Shown: in pieces, positions 32,033 to 44,755 of the stretch
Numbering within the stretch: the first letter of the stretch is position 1
Layout of the letters: the number at the start of each line of letters is the position of its first letter
From: Phyllostachys edulis
Taxonomy: Eukaryota > Streptophyta > Magnoliopsida > Poales > Poaceae
Direction: 5' to 3'
Length of the DNA: 64,000 bases
Assembly: GCA_036346405.1 (NCBI GenBank)
Contig: CM070563.1
Span: 34,833,298-34,897,297, forward strand
Program-made: the position numbers and the translations under genes
The notes under the pieces: generated by a model
What the model was told of the DNA's origin: nothing
What the model saw: only the letters and a program-made list of their open reading frames with translations
Database searches by the model: none

Positions 32033-34188
32033 TGTAACACCCTGGCTATTTGGAAGCCAAGATGTCACTTAAATACTGTAGCCACATTGCGGAAGAATCT
32101 GAATGATATAACATCTAAAGGCATAAATAAAACAACCCAACATGGAGAAGGTATCCTTCCTTCACCATTTAAATGTATTTATTACAGTTCATCGTTAAAC
32201 AAGGTTCACAAGCAATAATAAATCAACCATATCAAGGAGAAGGTATCATTCCTTCTCCATCTAAACTTATTTATTACAGTTCGTCAACAATAAGTGAAAG
32301 ATATAACTAATTTATAATCTTGATCTTGAATAGGATGCTGTGAATGAGTAGTGCGTGTCTACTCCCTCCCAAATGAGCCAACATCAGTGATTACCTAAAA
32401 TAAATAAACAAACAAACAAGTGTGAGTCCAAGACTCGGCAAATCAAATGAATAAATGGAACATACCACAAACATTAACAAGTCAACATCATTGAACCATA
32501 TGAAGAAATCACGAGCAGTAGTTGAATGAATGGAATGAATGAAGTGAATGGAATGGAGGGACTACACACATGCATATACGGTATTGCTAGTGACACACCG
32601 TCGGTGTTCATTAAGCCCGCATCTTAACAAAAATGCGGATCCAAGTCCCGTATGAAGAATATTTCATACGGTGTCCCAAAACGCCCACATTGGAATAGTG
32701 GGGCCCACATTGGAATGGTGGGTCTTACGTGCCCATCCTGGAATTGATGAGTCTTTTTAATCCACTCCTGTGGATGGAACATGAACAATGAATGCATGGA
32801 ATGAAATATGTATATTGAAAAGACACGCTCTGTAATCATGGAGATAACACACATATAGAAGGAACATGAACTTAAATATTATCATTTCCAATCATGGATT
32901 AAACACATATGAAAGACCATAGACAATCCAACTTCTCTTGAATCATAAGAACTCACAGTATAATCATAAAAACATTCATCAATCACAATCATTAAGATAA
33001 GCAATGTACTTGCCTCCCGCGATGCAACACGTTAGCAGGAAAAAGTGGTGCTCCTAAACCCGAAGCTTCACATCCTAAATAATTAAATAACTGAAATAAG
33101 AAAGCGATGAACACGACACTACTTAACAACGTTCTACATCGCTTCCACGGTGAATCAAGATTTATCTAGAAACCCTAAATTGAAACCAACGCATTCAGTC
33201 AAATAACGCCACTGGACAGCAGCACGGTAAACAGCATATCTCTTGATCTGGAACTCCGAATGAGGTGAATCTAGTTTCTGTGAATTTTTAACTAACAAAT
33301 CTACAATACTCTAGTTGACAAGATGATCCAATTCGACCAAATTAGTACGCTAACAGATAGATGAACTTTCATCACAGAAACTGTCTAACAGCATAAACAG
33401 CAGCACTAAAACGATCATAACTTTTAATCTATAACTCCGAATTGATCGTTCTTTAACAATCTGGAAATGTTATCAAATTACCTACAATAACCTAGTTGGG
33501 TGAAAACCCAGATTATTCAAATTACATTTTCATATTTTATGAAATAACAAAACAGATTAATCTCGTTAGAAATCTGGACAGCAGATACTAAATCTATCAT
33601 AACTTTTGACTCGAGCGACGGAATCAGGTGAACTCGGTGGCCACAGAAAGTTAAGAACATAATATAGATATATCTAGGAGATCGACACTTCTGATTCGGC
33701 CTCTAAGACATTAAAACAGCCCGCGTAACATACTGGACAGATTTGATCTACTGCAGACAGACTTTGATCCAATCAAATCTAATCGGTTTTGCATCTATTC
33801 TTAATTAAACAGCCAGGAACGACTCTTGTTACCCTTGAAGAACCTTAGAGAGACGCTAAACGATCCCCCTTGAAGAAGATCCCTCGTCCCTCCTTTCGGC
33901 CAACCAATCTGCAGTCCCTCCTTCTCCTTCCTTTGCGAACACCGGCAGCGGGAAGGGGCGGCTCCAAGAGGCAGGGCACTGTAGCACCACGCACTATAGC
34001 GGTGGCCATTGTAGCTACAGTGCTGGCCTAGGGTTTTTCCCTTCTTTTATAGGTGGCCGGCCCCCCATGGGCCTCCTGGGCCAAGGCCCGAGGCCCAGGT
34101 TGCCGAAGAAAAGCGAAAAACTCCTCTTTCTTAATTCTATTCTTCTCTTTTGAATGATTTCTTCTTTAGAATAAATCGGGGTATTACA
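32033..34188 (-). repeat. 3' LTR of LARD2
   Basis: On the minus strand it runs from TGTAATACCCCGATTTATTC (34188) to ...GCCAGGGTGTTACA (32033), 2156 bp. A TATA-type box TATAAAAG is at 34044-34051. It also has a GC-rich leader with GGCCCA-type motifs, three degenerate ~150-bp repeats (about 33184-33730), the hairpin array (32617-32775) and the inverted site TGAGTCCAAGACTCG at 32423-32437. Confidence 0.92.
34044..34051 (-). promoter_or_regulatory. LARD2 3' LTR TATA box
   Basis: TATAAAAG on the minus strand, ~140 bases from the LTR start; the same box is at 40443-40450 in the other LTR. Everything downstream in the LTR, including the hairpins, would be transcribed from it. Confidence 0.65.
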
Positions 34189-37100
34189 TTCTACCCCCCT
34201 TAATAGGATTCGATCCCGAATCTAAACACCGATCTACACGAAGGGAAACTGCGACTGGAAACTAGCAACAGATACCAATGTGATCAACTCTTGTTAAAAC
34301 TCGCTCACGCGAGTCTCCAACTCCCAAGTGGCCTCTCTCTCGGACTAAGGACCACAACACAATGACGCGAAACAATGTCTGTTCTAACGCTCAACCCCAC
34401 ATTTCCAGGTACACTCGTCGGAAGAGACTCGAGGGTAAGATCCTACTCGATGGTCAACGTCTTTAACAAAATCTCAAACTTTGAATGACTCAATTACTCA
34501 CTCAGCACCAGAACAACCCAGACGTCGCGTACTCCGTGTATGGACCCAAGATGGTCCTAGCGATACGCTAACTAGCGAAAACAACCCAACGTACCTTGGG
34601 ATAACCTCCCCAATGTTACCGAACCACACAACAAGCGCATAGATCACGGAACTCTTGTTCCACCTTTCAATCGAACTCTTCACTGCAGCAAGGATCACCT
34701 CCTTTAACCAGAAACACACAATAGACTCTCTTTAAGCAAACTCTTTTACTGACAAAACCCATCTGAAAATGAAAGATTCACATCGCAACTATGCGTTACC
34801 AGCTCGGTACTAAAGAGTCAAATCCAGAAATCAGAATTTCATCACGAAAACCTTTCCACCTTCCAAGTGGTACTTTGCGAATAAACGTCACGAAATCCAA
34901 AGGAGAAAAACACTTGAATGTCCAAATCAGAAATTTCTTTTATTCTTTACAATCGATAAGAACCACACATGCCAATATAAAGTCAAACTCCAATTGCGAA
35001 AGACATCCGTCATAAACACATAGCTCCAACAAGAATCAAGAAAACGTGTCACTACTTGAGGAAGCATCAATTTCTCAGTTTCTCTTTTAGGAATAAAATC
35101 TCTCTCAAACTTTGGAATTCCAATTAATCGCATAACACACTAACTCATCTCTCTTAACTTGGCATTCTCAACGTTACGCTCAAGTCGAAATACATCATCC
35201 ACACATCTGTATAAAGGCTCTATCGACTCCACCAAAACTTTCTCTCAACAATTCCTCTACCGACATGATTAATTTGACAGATGACTTCCAATGCATCTCA
35301 AAATAGATCGCACACGCAATCACATCATCTCAATCTTTTAAGAATAAACAACTTGGAATTCTCAGCTCACACATTCATATAATTCATCAAAAGGGTTCTA
35401 TCAATGATCATCCCACTGTTCGAAATTCACCCTTAATCTACTTCCTCTACACATAATCATTGGGCGACCAAAGTCCTAGTATAAAATGCGAAGCCCAAAT
35501 TTAGATTCCAAGACTCCTACAATGAACTTCTCATATAGAAGATAGGGGAATCCTCAGATTAAATCCCTAAAATTCTCGCAATCCAAACATACTTGCGCCT
35601 TAACATGAACACAAAAACATTGCCTCGATCCAATTATCATTATAAAGAGTCTAACTCTTGGAGTTTTACTTACTAAAACCCAGTCATTCCTGACAATAAT
35701 CCAACAATCTTGGCTATCTCATTAATCGCTTTAACGATTAGATTACTTCGCTAATCTTACTCTCATTACAACACCATCATAATTCATCTGCACAACCATG
35801 CAGGGTACTCAATCGCGACACTCTAATACATTGATCAAAATTCCTATCCTTTTGAAAATTCTAATGTTCCACCCGAATTGAACAAAGGATCTTGGATCTC
35901 AAATCTCCATAGGTTCTAATGGTTGCAACAATGCAATCGGTTTAGCCTCAAAGGCAAACATTCTCAGATAATTAAAACTCTCTAAGAATTATACACGAAA
36001 ATAGTTCATCCTCCAATGCTCCTCGAATAACTTACAACCCAAGGTTTCACAACTACAATTAATAAACACCTCAAGAGACTCCGGTGAAACGAATAGGTTG
36101 ATTCTTTCTCAAAAGAAAGAGCGAATGGAAACAATTTTCATCAACTAGGAAATCATGTGCCACCAGAGTGAACACAGACCAAGGAAATAGTCACTTAGGC
36201 AAAGTACTCGGAAAACATAAGGAAAGTCAGCGATCGAGGGCTCAAGCCCTACTGAAAGCGAATACCAAACCACAAATGAGAAGAAGGTACTGCCCTTTGA
36301 AAATTGATAAACTCTTATGGAACAACTGCATAAGGTTTAAGCATACTCAAATAAACTGCAAGATGCGAAACGTGACTTACATCTCAAATACTTATACTTC
36401 ACTCCTTCTTTTAACAAAGAAAGACATTTTCTGTTATTACTACATCACTTTGCCAGCTTAAACAAGATAAGCTCTTAAAACCCAAATCACAGGATCCACT
36501 TAAGAACCAATAAAATCTTTCAACAGGTCACCTTGCTTGAAACAAACTCAATCACCACAATACTCAAGAGGTCCAAATGATCACAACCGTAGAACTCGAA
36601 ACACTTTTACTAAATCAAAATTATGAAAGACGATCAAATTACTTTATTTCTAAAAGAATCATCACCACACACCCAAGTCACAATCTCTTGCGATAATCTT
36701 ACTAACATTAAGAATAATACACTCAACACGAATCTTTATCATCAACTATTCCATTAGAAAGCCCCAAAGTTCCACCAAATTGTTTCATACTACCTTTTCA
36801 TCTCATCATCAAAACGAGAGTATACCAAAACTATACTACCTCACTACATCAACCTCTTAAGTTTAGAAGGGGTCTGCTACACAAATGAAGAGGTCCTACC
36901 AAAACCCTTTCATCAAGGACACATTATCATCCGATGATTTCACAATCATGTGGGCATAAGCCCCCTATTATAACATATCAGTTCAACATTTAGTGATGCT
37001 CAACATCAAACTTCAACACACAACAGTTATACTCTAACCATTGTTGTTATCAACTGTCTTCATTATGAAATCTAGTTGCTACCTACTTTCCTTCCCAAAT

Positions 37101-38491
37101 CACATGGATATTTACAAACACATATTCAACTGTTCCTCCTCATATTTGGGTTTTGGCAAAGATACAGTAAAACTTCAGAAATCGAAATCTTCTATCGATC
37201 AAAAGTCTCAACAACACTACAACCAAATTCATCGCATCATTCTATATAGAGGAACTATATAGAACTCCTCCCATAAATTCTAGATCCACCGATATTCAAT
37301 CCCTTCAACCGGTTGTACACAATTCTAATAATTAATCATACTAGGGAATATGTAAATCTAGCATTTCCTCTAGTTTCCCTTTCCACACATTTAAATTAAT
37401 CCATTGGAACTAAAGAACCCAACAAGTTTAGCAACATAAACAATTTTAATGACCAGACTAATTCATCAATATTCCATACTTCTTAATATCTCTTTTGACT
37501 CCAAATAGTTATGGACATACTCACAGTCACTACTCATAAAATACAGTTCATCAAGAACTAGTAGAAGACAACATCAACTTAATCAATTCCACTTCCAAGG
37601 TTACTAATTAATATTAATGATGAACCACACCAATGACTCAACTTGATACCCATACCATATCAAGTTATTCGATTACAATCTTTGACTTAACCATAACAAG
37701 GCATCACAAAAGGCTTTTAACAATTTCCATCAGAAAAGAGATGCATTAATCTTCAACACTCGGAATAATCCAAAGGAAATACATAGAGTCAAAGCTTTCT
37801 CATGCTAACAAACTTGCAACATTAAACTCTCATTACCCAAACTATCAAACGAATAAATGAGTTATTCTTTTTCAGTGAGAAAGAAGGAACAACCAAGGAA
37901 TTATCAATATTGCCAACTGACGAAGATCGCAAGTAATAAAAGCAACTCAACAGTTGGAAAACAATAATTGTTTCAGAGAACGATTAGAGATCTATCGGAG
38001 TTTGCCCACTTCATTATGACCCCCACTCAAAAGAAGTTCATCAACTGCAAGAATCTACAACTAGGAAACCAGATTCAAACTCGAGGAAGACAACAACTTT
38101 ATCAAAGAACTCATGCTCAACGCATAACTATGTAACGGGGGTAAGTACTCCTCTATTCCCCTACCACGAACGGTGGTGTAGCCTGGTGAATCCCAATGCA
38201 ACAACCACGACCTCAACTTCTTAACATCCTTTATCATCACACATAACCAATATAATCAATTATGAATATAAGGTCATCTCATAGTAATCATAGAATAATT
38301 TCATGGATATAGAAGATCATAGATTAACAACAAGAAAGATAATACAGAAGCAATTCAACAATTGCTCAACGAATGAAACATAGTAATAGAAATGCGGAAG
38401 CAACGAATTACCCATCCCACCTACTGTGCACAGTATGTCATTTTAATATATTTCTACTAACCACGGACCTAAAGCCCGCTCTGATACTAAC
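34189..38491 (-). mobile_element. LARD2 interior, non-coding
   Basis: The polypurine tract reads ATTAAGGGGGGTAGAA on the minus strand (34189-34205). The primer-binding site at 38478-38490 reads TTAGTATCAGAGC, one base off the usual TTGGTATCAGAGC. Between them the longest frames are under 100 codons and I recognise no gag or pol motif. Parts match the LARD1 interior in inverse orientation. Confidence 0.85.
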
Positions 38492-40587
38492 TGTAACACC
38501 CTGGCTATTTGGAAGCCAAGATGTCACTTAAAACTCTAACATACAGCCATATTGTGAAAGAATCTGAATGATATAACATCTAAAGGCATAAATAAAACAA
38601 CCCAACATGGAGAAGGTATCCTTCCTTCACCATTTAAATGTATTTATTACAGTTCATCGTTAAACAAGGTTCACAAGCAATAATAAATCAATCGTATCAA
38701 GGAGAAGGTATCCTTCCTTCTCCATCTAAACTTATTTATTACAGTTCGTCGATAATAAGTGAAAGATAAAACTAATTTATAATCTTGAACTTGAATAGAA
38801 TGCTGTGAATGAGTAGTGCGTGTCTACTCCATCCCAAATGAGTCAACATCAGTGATTACCTAAAATAAATAAACAAACAAACAAGTGTGAGTCCAGGACT
38901 CAGCAAGTACAGTGAATAAATGGAACATACTACAAACATTAACAAGTCAACATCATTGAACCATATGAAGAAATCACAGAATGAGTAGTTGAATGAATGG
39001 AATGAATGAAGTGAATGGAATGGAGGGACTACACACATGCATATACCGGTATTGCTAGTGACACACCCGTCGGTGTTCACTTAAGCCCGCATCTTAACAA
39101 TAGTGGGGCCCACATTGGAATGGTGGGTCTTACGTGCCCATCTTGGAATTGATGAGTCTTTTTAATCCACTCCTGTGGATGGAACATGAATAATGAATGC
39201 ATAGAATGAAATATGTATATTGAAAAGACACGCTCTCTAATCATGGAGATAACACACATATGGAAGGAACATGAACTTAAATATTATCATCTCCAATCAT
39301 GGATTCAACACATATGAAAGACCATAGACAATCCAACTTCTCTTGAATCATAAGAACTCACAGTATAATCATAAAAGCATTCATCAATCACAATCATTAA
39401 GATAAGCAATGTACTTGCCTCCCGCGATGCGACGCGTTAACAGGAAAAAGTGGTGCTCCTAAACCCGAAGCTTCACATCCTAAATAATTAAATAACTGAA
39501 ATTAGAACGCGATGAACACGACACTACTTAACAACGTTCTACATCGCTTCCCCGGTGAATCAAGATTTATCAAGAAACCCTAAACTGAAACCAACGCATT
39601 CAGTCAAATAACGCCACTGGACAGCAGCACGGTAAATAACATATCTCTTGATCTGGGACTCCGAATGAGGTGAATCTAGTTTCTGTGGATTTTTAACTAA
39701 CAAATCTACAATACTCTAGTTGACAAGATGATCCAATTTGACAAAATTAGTATGCTAACAGACAGATGAACTTTCATCACAGAAACTGTCTAACAGCATA
39801 AACAGCAGCACTAAAATGATCATAACTTTTAATCTATAACTCTGAATTGATCGTTCTTTAACAATCTGGAAAGGTTATCAAATTACCTACAATAATTTAG
39901 TTGGGTGAAAACCCAGATTCTTCCAATTACATTTTCACATTTTACGAAATAACAAAACAGATTAATCTCGTGAGAAATCTGGACAGCAGATACTAAATCT
40001 GTCATAACTTTTGACTCGAGCGACGTAATCAGGTGAACTCAGTGGCCACAGAAAGTTAAGATCATAATCTAGATGTATCTAGGAGATCAACACTTCTGAT
40101 TCGGCCTCTAAGATGTATAAACAGCCCGTGCAATATACTGGACAGATTTGATCTACTGCAGACAGACTTTGATCCAATCAAATCTAATCGGTTTTGCATC
40201 TATTCTTAATTAAACAGCGAGGAACGACTCTCGTTACCCTTGAAGAACCTTAGGGCGACACTGAACGATCCCCCACAAAGAAGATCCCTCGTCCCTCCTT
40301 TCGGCCAACCAATCTGCAGTCCCTCCTTCTCCTTCCTTTGCGAACACCTAGCGGGAAGGGCGGCTCAAGAGGCGGGCATCAGAGCACTGCACCGTGAGCG
40401 GCGGCCACTGTAGCTATAGTGCCGACCTAGGGTTTTCCCCTTCTTTTATAGGTGGCCGGCCCCCCATGGGCCTCCTGGGCCAAGGCCCGAGGCCCAGGTT
40501 GCTGAAGAAAAGCGAAAAACTCCTCTTTCTTAATTCTATTCTTCTCTTTTGAATGATTTCTTCTTTAGAATAAATCGGGGTATTACA
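38492..40587 (-). repeat. 5' LTR of LARD2
   Basis: 2096 bp, minus strand, same structure as 32033-34188, with TATAAAAG at 40443-40450, perfect inverted site TGAGTCCAGGACTCA at 38888-38902 and ATACCGGTAT at 39043-39052. Part of the hairpin array is deleted relative to the other LTR (around 39100). Confidence 0.92.
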
Positions 40588-40592
40588 ATGAC

Positions 40593-41060
40593 GACCAGGG
40601 GGAGGTGGCTAGGGGGGTGGATGCACGCCCCCAAGCATGCCCCTAGGGTTACAAGGCCCATGGGCCCAAGTGGAGGTGGTACAGCACCCTTTTGTCTCGG
40701 GCTTTGAAACAGTGTCAAACTGTTTTGGTGATTGCGGCATACTCAGAAGGAATTTGAAGGTGGGGCTAGATCCATTAGAAAGAGAACAAGATAAGCTTTC
40801 CAACAAGCATTCGTGGACCTCCAACGAACTATGTATGTGTAAGTTATGCATGTTTGAAGTCAGTGTTATCTTTGAAGGTCGAATTGGACTCCAGAACTTG
40901 TCCAACTCGAACTCTTGCTTAGCTTGGACAAAAAGTGATGTGGGGACTTTCCTTGTGCCATGACGTGGAGGAGCAGTCGTATCTAGAGGGTTGCTATCCT
41001 CATCAATTCGTTTGGCGACAATTGGGTTCACTTGGCCTAGTCTAGTGGAACCAATTATGT
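40593..41060. other. Flank of LARD2, possible gypsy-derived leader or tail
   Basis: A 158-codon minus-strand frame (40609-41085) has no stop but also no recognised domain. The segment LGQVNPIVAKRIDEDSNPLD loosely resembles the tail after integrase in gypsy polyproteins. I cannot decide between a gypsy 3' tail on the minus strand and leader sequence of the plus-strand gag that follows. Confidence 0.3.
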
Positions 41061-41074
41061 CATGCAGGAGCGTG

Positions 41075-42300
41075 TCTAGATACATGGGTGCAGATGAAGA
41101 ACATATTGAGGCGACGTTTCATTCCTGTCCACTACACAAGGACCTTGTACAATCGACTACAAGAATTATGCTAAGGTAATTCTAGTGTAGATGAATATTA
41201 TGAAGAGATGGAGATATTGATGATCCATACAGGGACAAAGGAGTATGAGGAGGATACCATGGCACATTTCTTTAATGTATTGAATGAGGATGTGAAAGAT
41301 AGAGTGGAGATGCTTCATTGATACAACATCCAAGACGTGGTGCATCAAGCTGAGCGAGCTAAACAACAAGTGAAGCAGAAACAAGCCAAGAGTGGTCGTA
41401 CCACTCAGACCAATGCATGGAGGCGTTCACAACAACAAGGAGATGATGTTGCCACATCACACAGGTTAACTGGGAATGTTTCTAAGGAGGCATCAAAGGA
41501 TGCAAGTAATGAAGTTAAAGAAACATCTAAAGTTGATTCTAGTGAGTTCTCTACTGCTCTTACTAGGGAAATTGAATGCTTCAAGTGCAAGGGTAGAGGG
41601 CATATGATATGTGATTGCCCAAATCAATGAAAGGTGTGGCTCACAGGTAATGGTTATGCTTCAAAAAGTGCTAGCGAGGAATATGAAAGTGAGAAATAAG
41701 AAGATACCGAGTATGAGGAAACTCCTTGTGTGCTAGGAGTAACTTTTGATAAATAGGATCTTTCTCCTAAGAGTGGTGAGAACATGCTTGTTCGGATAGT
41801 TCAAGGTGCTGAAATTGATGCTATAGCACAGCGGTGGAGTGTTTTCCAAACGGAGTGCAATATCAAAGAGAAAGTGTGCAAGGTGGTCATTGACGGTGGG
41901 ATCTTCACCAACATGATTAGCAAGGATTTGGTATATGCTTTGTGGCTGTCTACTTGGAGGCATCCACAACCACACTACGTGGAGTGGTTATATAACTCCG
42001 GGAGGCTAAAAATAACTCACAAGGTGCATGCTCCAGTCATCGTTAGTGATTATGTTGACAATGTAGATTGTGACATCATGCCAATGGATGCATGTGGTTT
42101 GCTATTGGGAAGGCCATGACAATATGATCACAATGCCGCACAAGAGGGTAGGTCCAACACCAATTCTTTTGTGCATGATGGGAAACAACATGTGTTGAAA
42201 CCAATGGCGGAGAGTGCTATCAAGGTGGAGAAAACTTTAGCAAAGAAGAAAGCTTTGAAGATGAGCCCAAAGTCAAGGACGACTTTGCTTAAAGGGGGAG
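41075..42300 (+). pseudogene. Ty3/gypsy gag-protease remnant
   Basis: Gag core motifs appear in successive frames: LRRRFIPVHYTRTLYNRLQE (41098-41160), VDEYYEEMEILMIHTGTKEY, then VNVLNEDVKDRVEM-like sequence and a polar QAERAKQQVKQKQ helix. A CX2CX4HX4C zinc knuckle CFKCKGRGHMICDCP ends near 41625. After several stops comes the retropepsin: CKVVIDGGIFTNMISKDLV (Asp-Gly-Gly, usual for this lineage), then CDIMPMDACGLLLGRP to 42117, and AAQEGRSNTNSF. RT, RNase H and integrase do not follow. Frameshifts and stops (e.g. 41322, 41630, 41699, 42118) show a dead copy. Confidence 0.85.
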
Positions 42301-42686
42301 GGGATCATATGGTCCCAAGTACTAATACAACCATGATGGCCGAGAGGGAGGGAGGGAGGTACGGCTGGACATGTGGGAAAAGGAATACTAAGACACTTGA
42401 TTCCTACAAGGCGTCGACATGAGGCGAGTGGGAACCTATGGCGCATACAGGGATTGGCACAAGGGTCAACCAGTCATCGACCAATGTGTCATCGACTAGT
42501 GCAACAGCGATGACCAGTCCGCGTGGGCCAAGTGCATGCCAATGTGACTATGTGTTGTCAATAGGTGCATGTGTGGAGCACAAGAAAGAGGAGAGACGTC
42601 ACAGAAGGGTCTGCCAGGAAACCATATCTGCATCAGTTCCCTCTTAGTATGAATCAAAGTTTGATTCAGTTAGTTACCTAGTTTTT
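42301..42686. other. Sequence between gag-protease remnant and copia LTR
   Basis: No domain recognised. A purine-rich AAAGGGGGAGGGG at about 42291-42303 could be a polypurine tract of the gypsy remnant, but no LTR follows directly. Confidence 0.4.
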
Positions 42687-44211
42687 TGTTGGTGATATGC
42701 CCTAAATGCAATCATAGAGATGATTGTATCACGTCTATATTTATGAGTTATAGAATAAATGTTATTATGTTCCTTGAATGAATTATCAGTTATAAAGATT
42801 AACAAGTATGTGACTTGTTGGTGAAGCTCTTTAACCTATATGATGTCATTCTAAATGTATCCCTGGTCGGATGTCACTGGTCGGAACACTAGTAACTTAT
42901 CGAACAACACATGTATTAATTGATGACCATGTTTCACTGATCATTGATATAGGGATATCGAATCAATAATGTGAACACATGTTAGAGAATATGGTGTTGG
43001 ATTGACCCACCTTGAGACACTATTGAGATAGTTATGACTTTTTGTGTCATCAGTTGGTCTCAAGCAATGATGACGTATAATCCTTAGACCTGAGATTAGC
43101 ATTGTTTCCTACATGTGTAATAGTACACTTAGCGGTTGCCAAATGCTACTCCGTAACTGGGTATTTATAAAGGTAGCTTTCGGGTATGCTATGAAACATG
43201 TGGAGGGATGTGACTGGTTGGATATGGGATTTTCCACTCCTAACATAACAGGAGAGATATCTCTAGGCCCCTCAATGTGCTCGGATAAAGAAAGTGCATG
43301 GCCATGCCACTATTGGTCGAAGAGTTGACCACATGAAGTTATCCATCACTTGATCGAGAAAGTATTGAACAGTATATGGATGACAAAATATCTCACCTGG
43401 AGTTCAACTATATATCGTGAGGCAAAGGGAGAATACACAAGCAGTTCGATCAGATACAGACTGGTCGTATGGAGATACGAACTGGTCATAGACTAGTCAA
43501 ATATAATCACTAACTGGTCGTAAGGAGTTATGAACTGGTCATGACTAAATATGAAATGGTCATATAGAGATACGAGCTGGTCGTAAGTCATAAGGACCTA
43601 GTCGTAGATCATATTGCATTTAAGGTTTGTCCGATATAATTTATGTGCATTTGGGAATTGTTATGTCCTGCTAGGAACCGCTAACGACTCGTGATCAGAA
43701 AAGAGTTTCTGAGTCACAACTGATTACACATGAACCTACAAGGTCACATACTTAACGGGTTGGAACAAACGAGTTCAGATAGAATTCGTCGTGGGCTCTT
43801 TATAAGAGGATGCATGAGGCTGTTGGGACAGACAGCGTGAGTTGCATCATCGAAACCCGAGCCGCCATCTCCTTGAGGGCCCTACTATGTGAGTTGGTGC
43901 TAGTACACCGGCATACGGTGTTCCATCCCTGGACCTGTGGATACCATAGAGGCGCTGCTGCGATTGACTGTTGTGCTAAACGAGGACGATTCACGATCTT
44001 CACAAGGAACATGATTGGTTGCTAGAAGAGAGGATCGGCATCGAGAACGCTGGACGATCGACTACGATATTGGATCAGGCTGCTCCAACTCTTCTTCCGC
44101 TGCACTACGCGTCTAGTGGTAATGATCTATGATTTCTTGTTTGCATGGCTTCCTGGTTTATATGGTAGAATTTTTGAATTACTAGCTAGTGTAGCCTACC
44201 CGTATCCCTCC
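42687..44211 (+). repeat. BARE/Angela-type copia LTR
   Basis: Begins TGTTGGTGATATGCCCTAA and is homologous for ~700 bases to the inverted LTR at 2846-3546. It ends just before a primer-binding site, so it is a 5' LTR on the plus strand. No polypurine tract precedes it. Repeated short ACTGGTCxTA units occur at about 43460-43610. Confidence 0.8.
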
Positions 44212-44213
44212 GG

Positions 44214-44226
44214 TGGTATCAGAGCC
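44214..44226 (+). other. Primer-binding site after the copia LTR
   Basis: TGGTATCAGAGCC, complementary to initiator met-tRNA, two bases after the apparent LTR end. Confidence 0.85.
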
Positions 44227-44724
44227 AGGTTGCGTAGTTTTTGATCTAGATCAGTCATATATACTTGATATGTGGCAGTAGTAGATTGGATCTATTACTG
44301 TTCTGTTCTAGTAACCTAGATCGGTTCATACAGATGGAACGGTCTAGGCACTGGTTGATAAGATCAATCGGTTTTCAGCGATAGTAGATGGGTTTGCAGG
44401 AGGTATGAGTTGAAAGCACCAGATGATTTACTCCACTTGTTCATGATTGCATTGCATGATACTCCTACCAGTCGAAATTACGCCATCAGGGTATGCCGCA
44501 GTGCGTAGTCGTATGGAAGCGATGATCTGGTTGGTTCGGAATAGGGTTAATATGATTAATCCGATGAATTTCCATGGCTCAATTACGCGAATGAGATTCA
44601 TATCCCGAAAAAAATTCCAAGGGCGCTACCCTCGACTCGCGAGGGACGCTGCCCCTTCGAACCCTGCCCACTAACTGGCTAGCAGGACCACCGTGCTAGA
44701 TAATCGTTATCGCGTTATATAGTA
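44227..44724 (+). other. Copia leader, truncated
   Basis: About 500 bases of 5' leader without gag, ending at the Helitron terminus at 44725. Confidence 0.55.
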
Positions 44725-44734
44725 CTAGAAGATA

Positions 44735-44755
44735 ACCCACGCCAATGGCGTGGGT
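44735..44755 (-). terminator. Helitron 3' hairpin
   Basis: ACCCACGCC (44735-44743) pairs with GGCGTGGGT (44747-44755) around a 3-base loop, with six bases to the terminal CTAG at 44725-44728. It acts as the replication/termination signal in Helitrons. Confidence 0.7.

Larger units (their letters stand above)
32033..40587 (-). mobile_element. LARD2: complete non-coding LTR element with target duplication
   Basis: An 8555-bp minus-strand element flanked by the perfect duplication ATGAC (32028-32032 and 40588-40592). LTRs 32033-34188 and 38492-40587 are highly similar. A polypurine tract and a primer-binding site are in the right places. The 4.3-kb interior has no coding domain. It is therefore a large non-autonomous LTR element (LARD-like) and must have been moved by enzymes supplied by another element. 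Perfect duplication and similar LTRs suggest a fairly recent insertion. Confidence 0.92.

Noticed and set aside
34189..38491. Hidden gag or pol in the LARD2 interior
   Set aside because: All six frames hold only frames under 100 codons, and no zinc knuckle, DSG/DGG, YVDD/YLDD or D-D-E motif was seen.
44600..44670. tRNA-like T-loop (CCTTCGAACCC) in the copia leader
   Set aside because: No D-arm, anticodon arm or acceptor stem can be paired around it.
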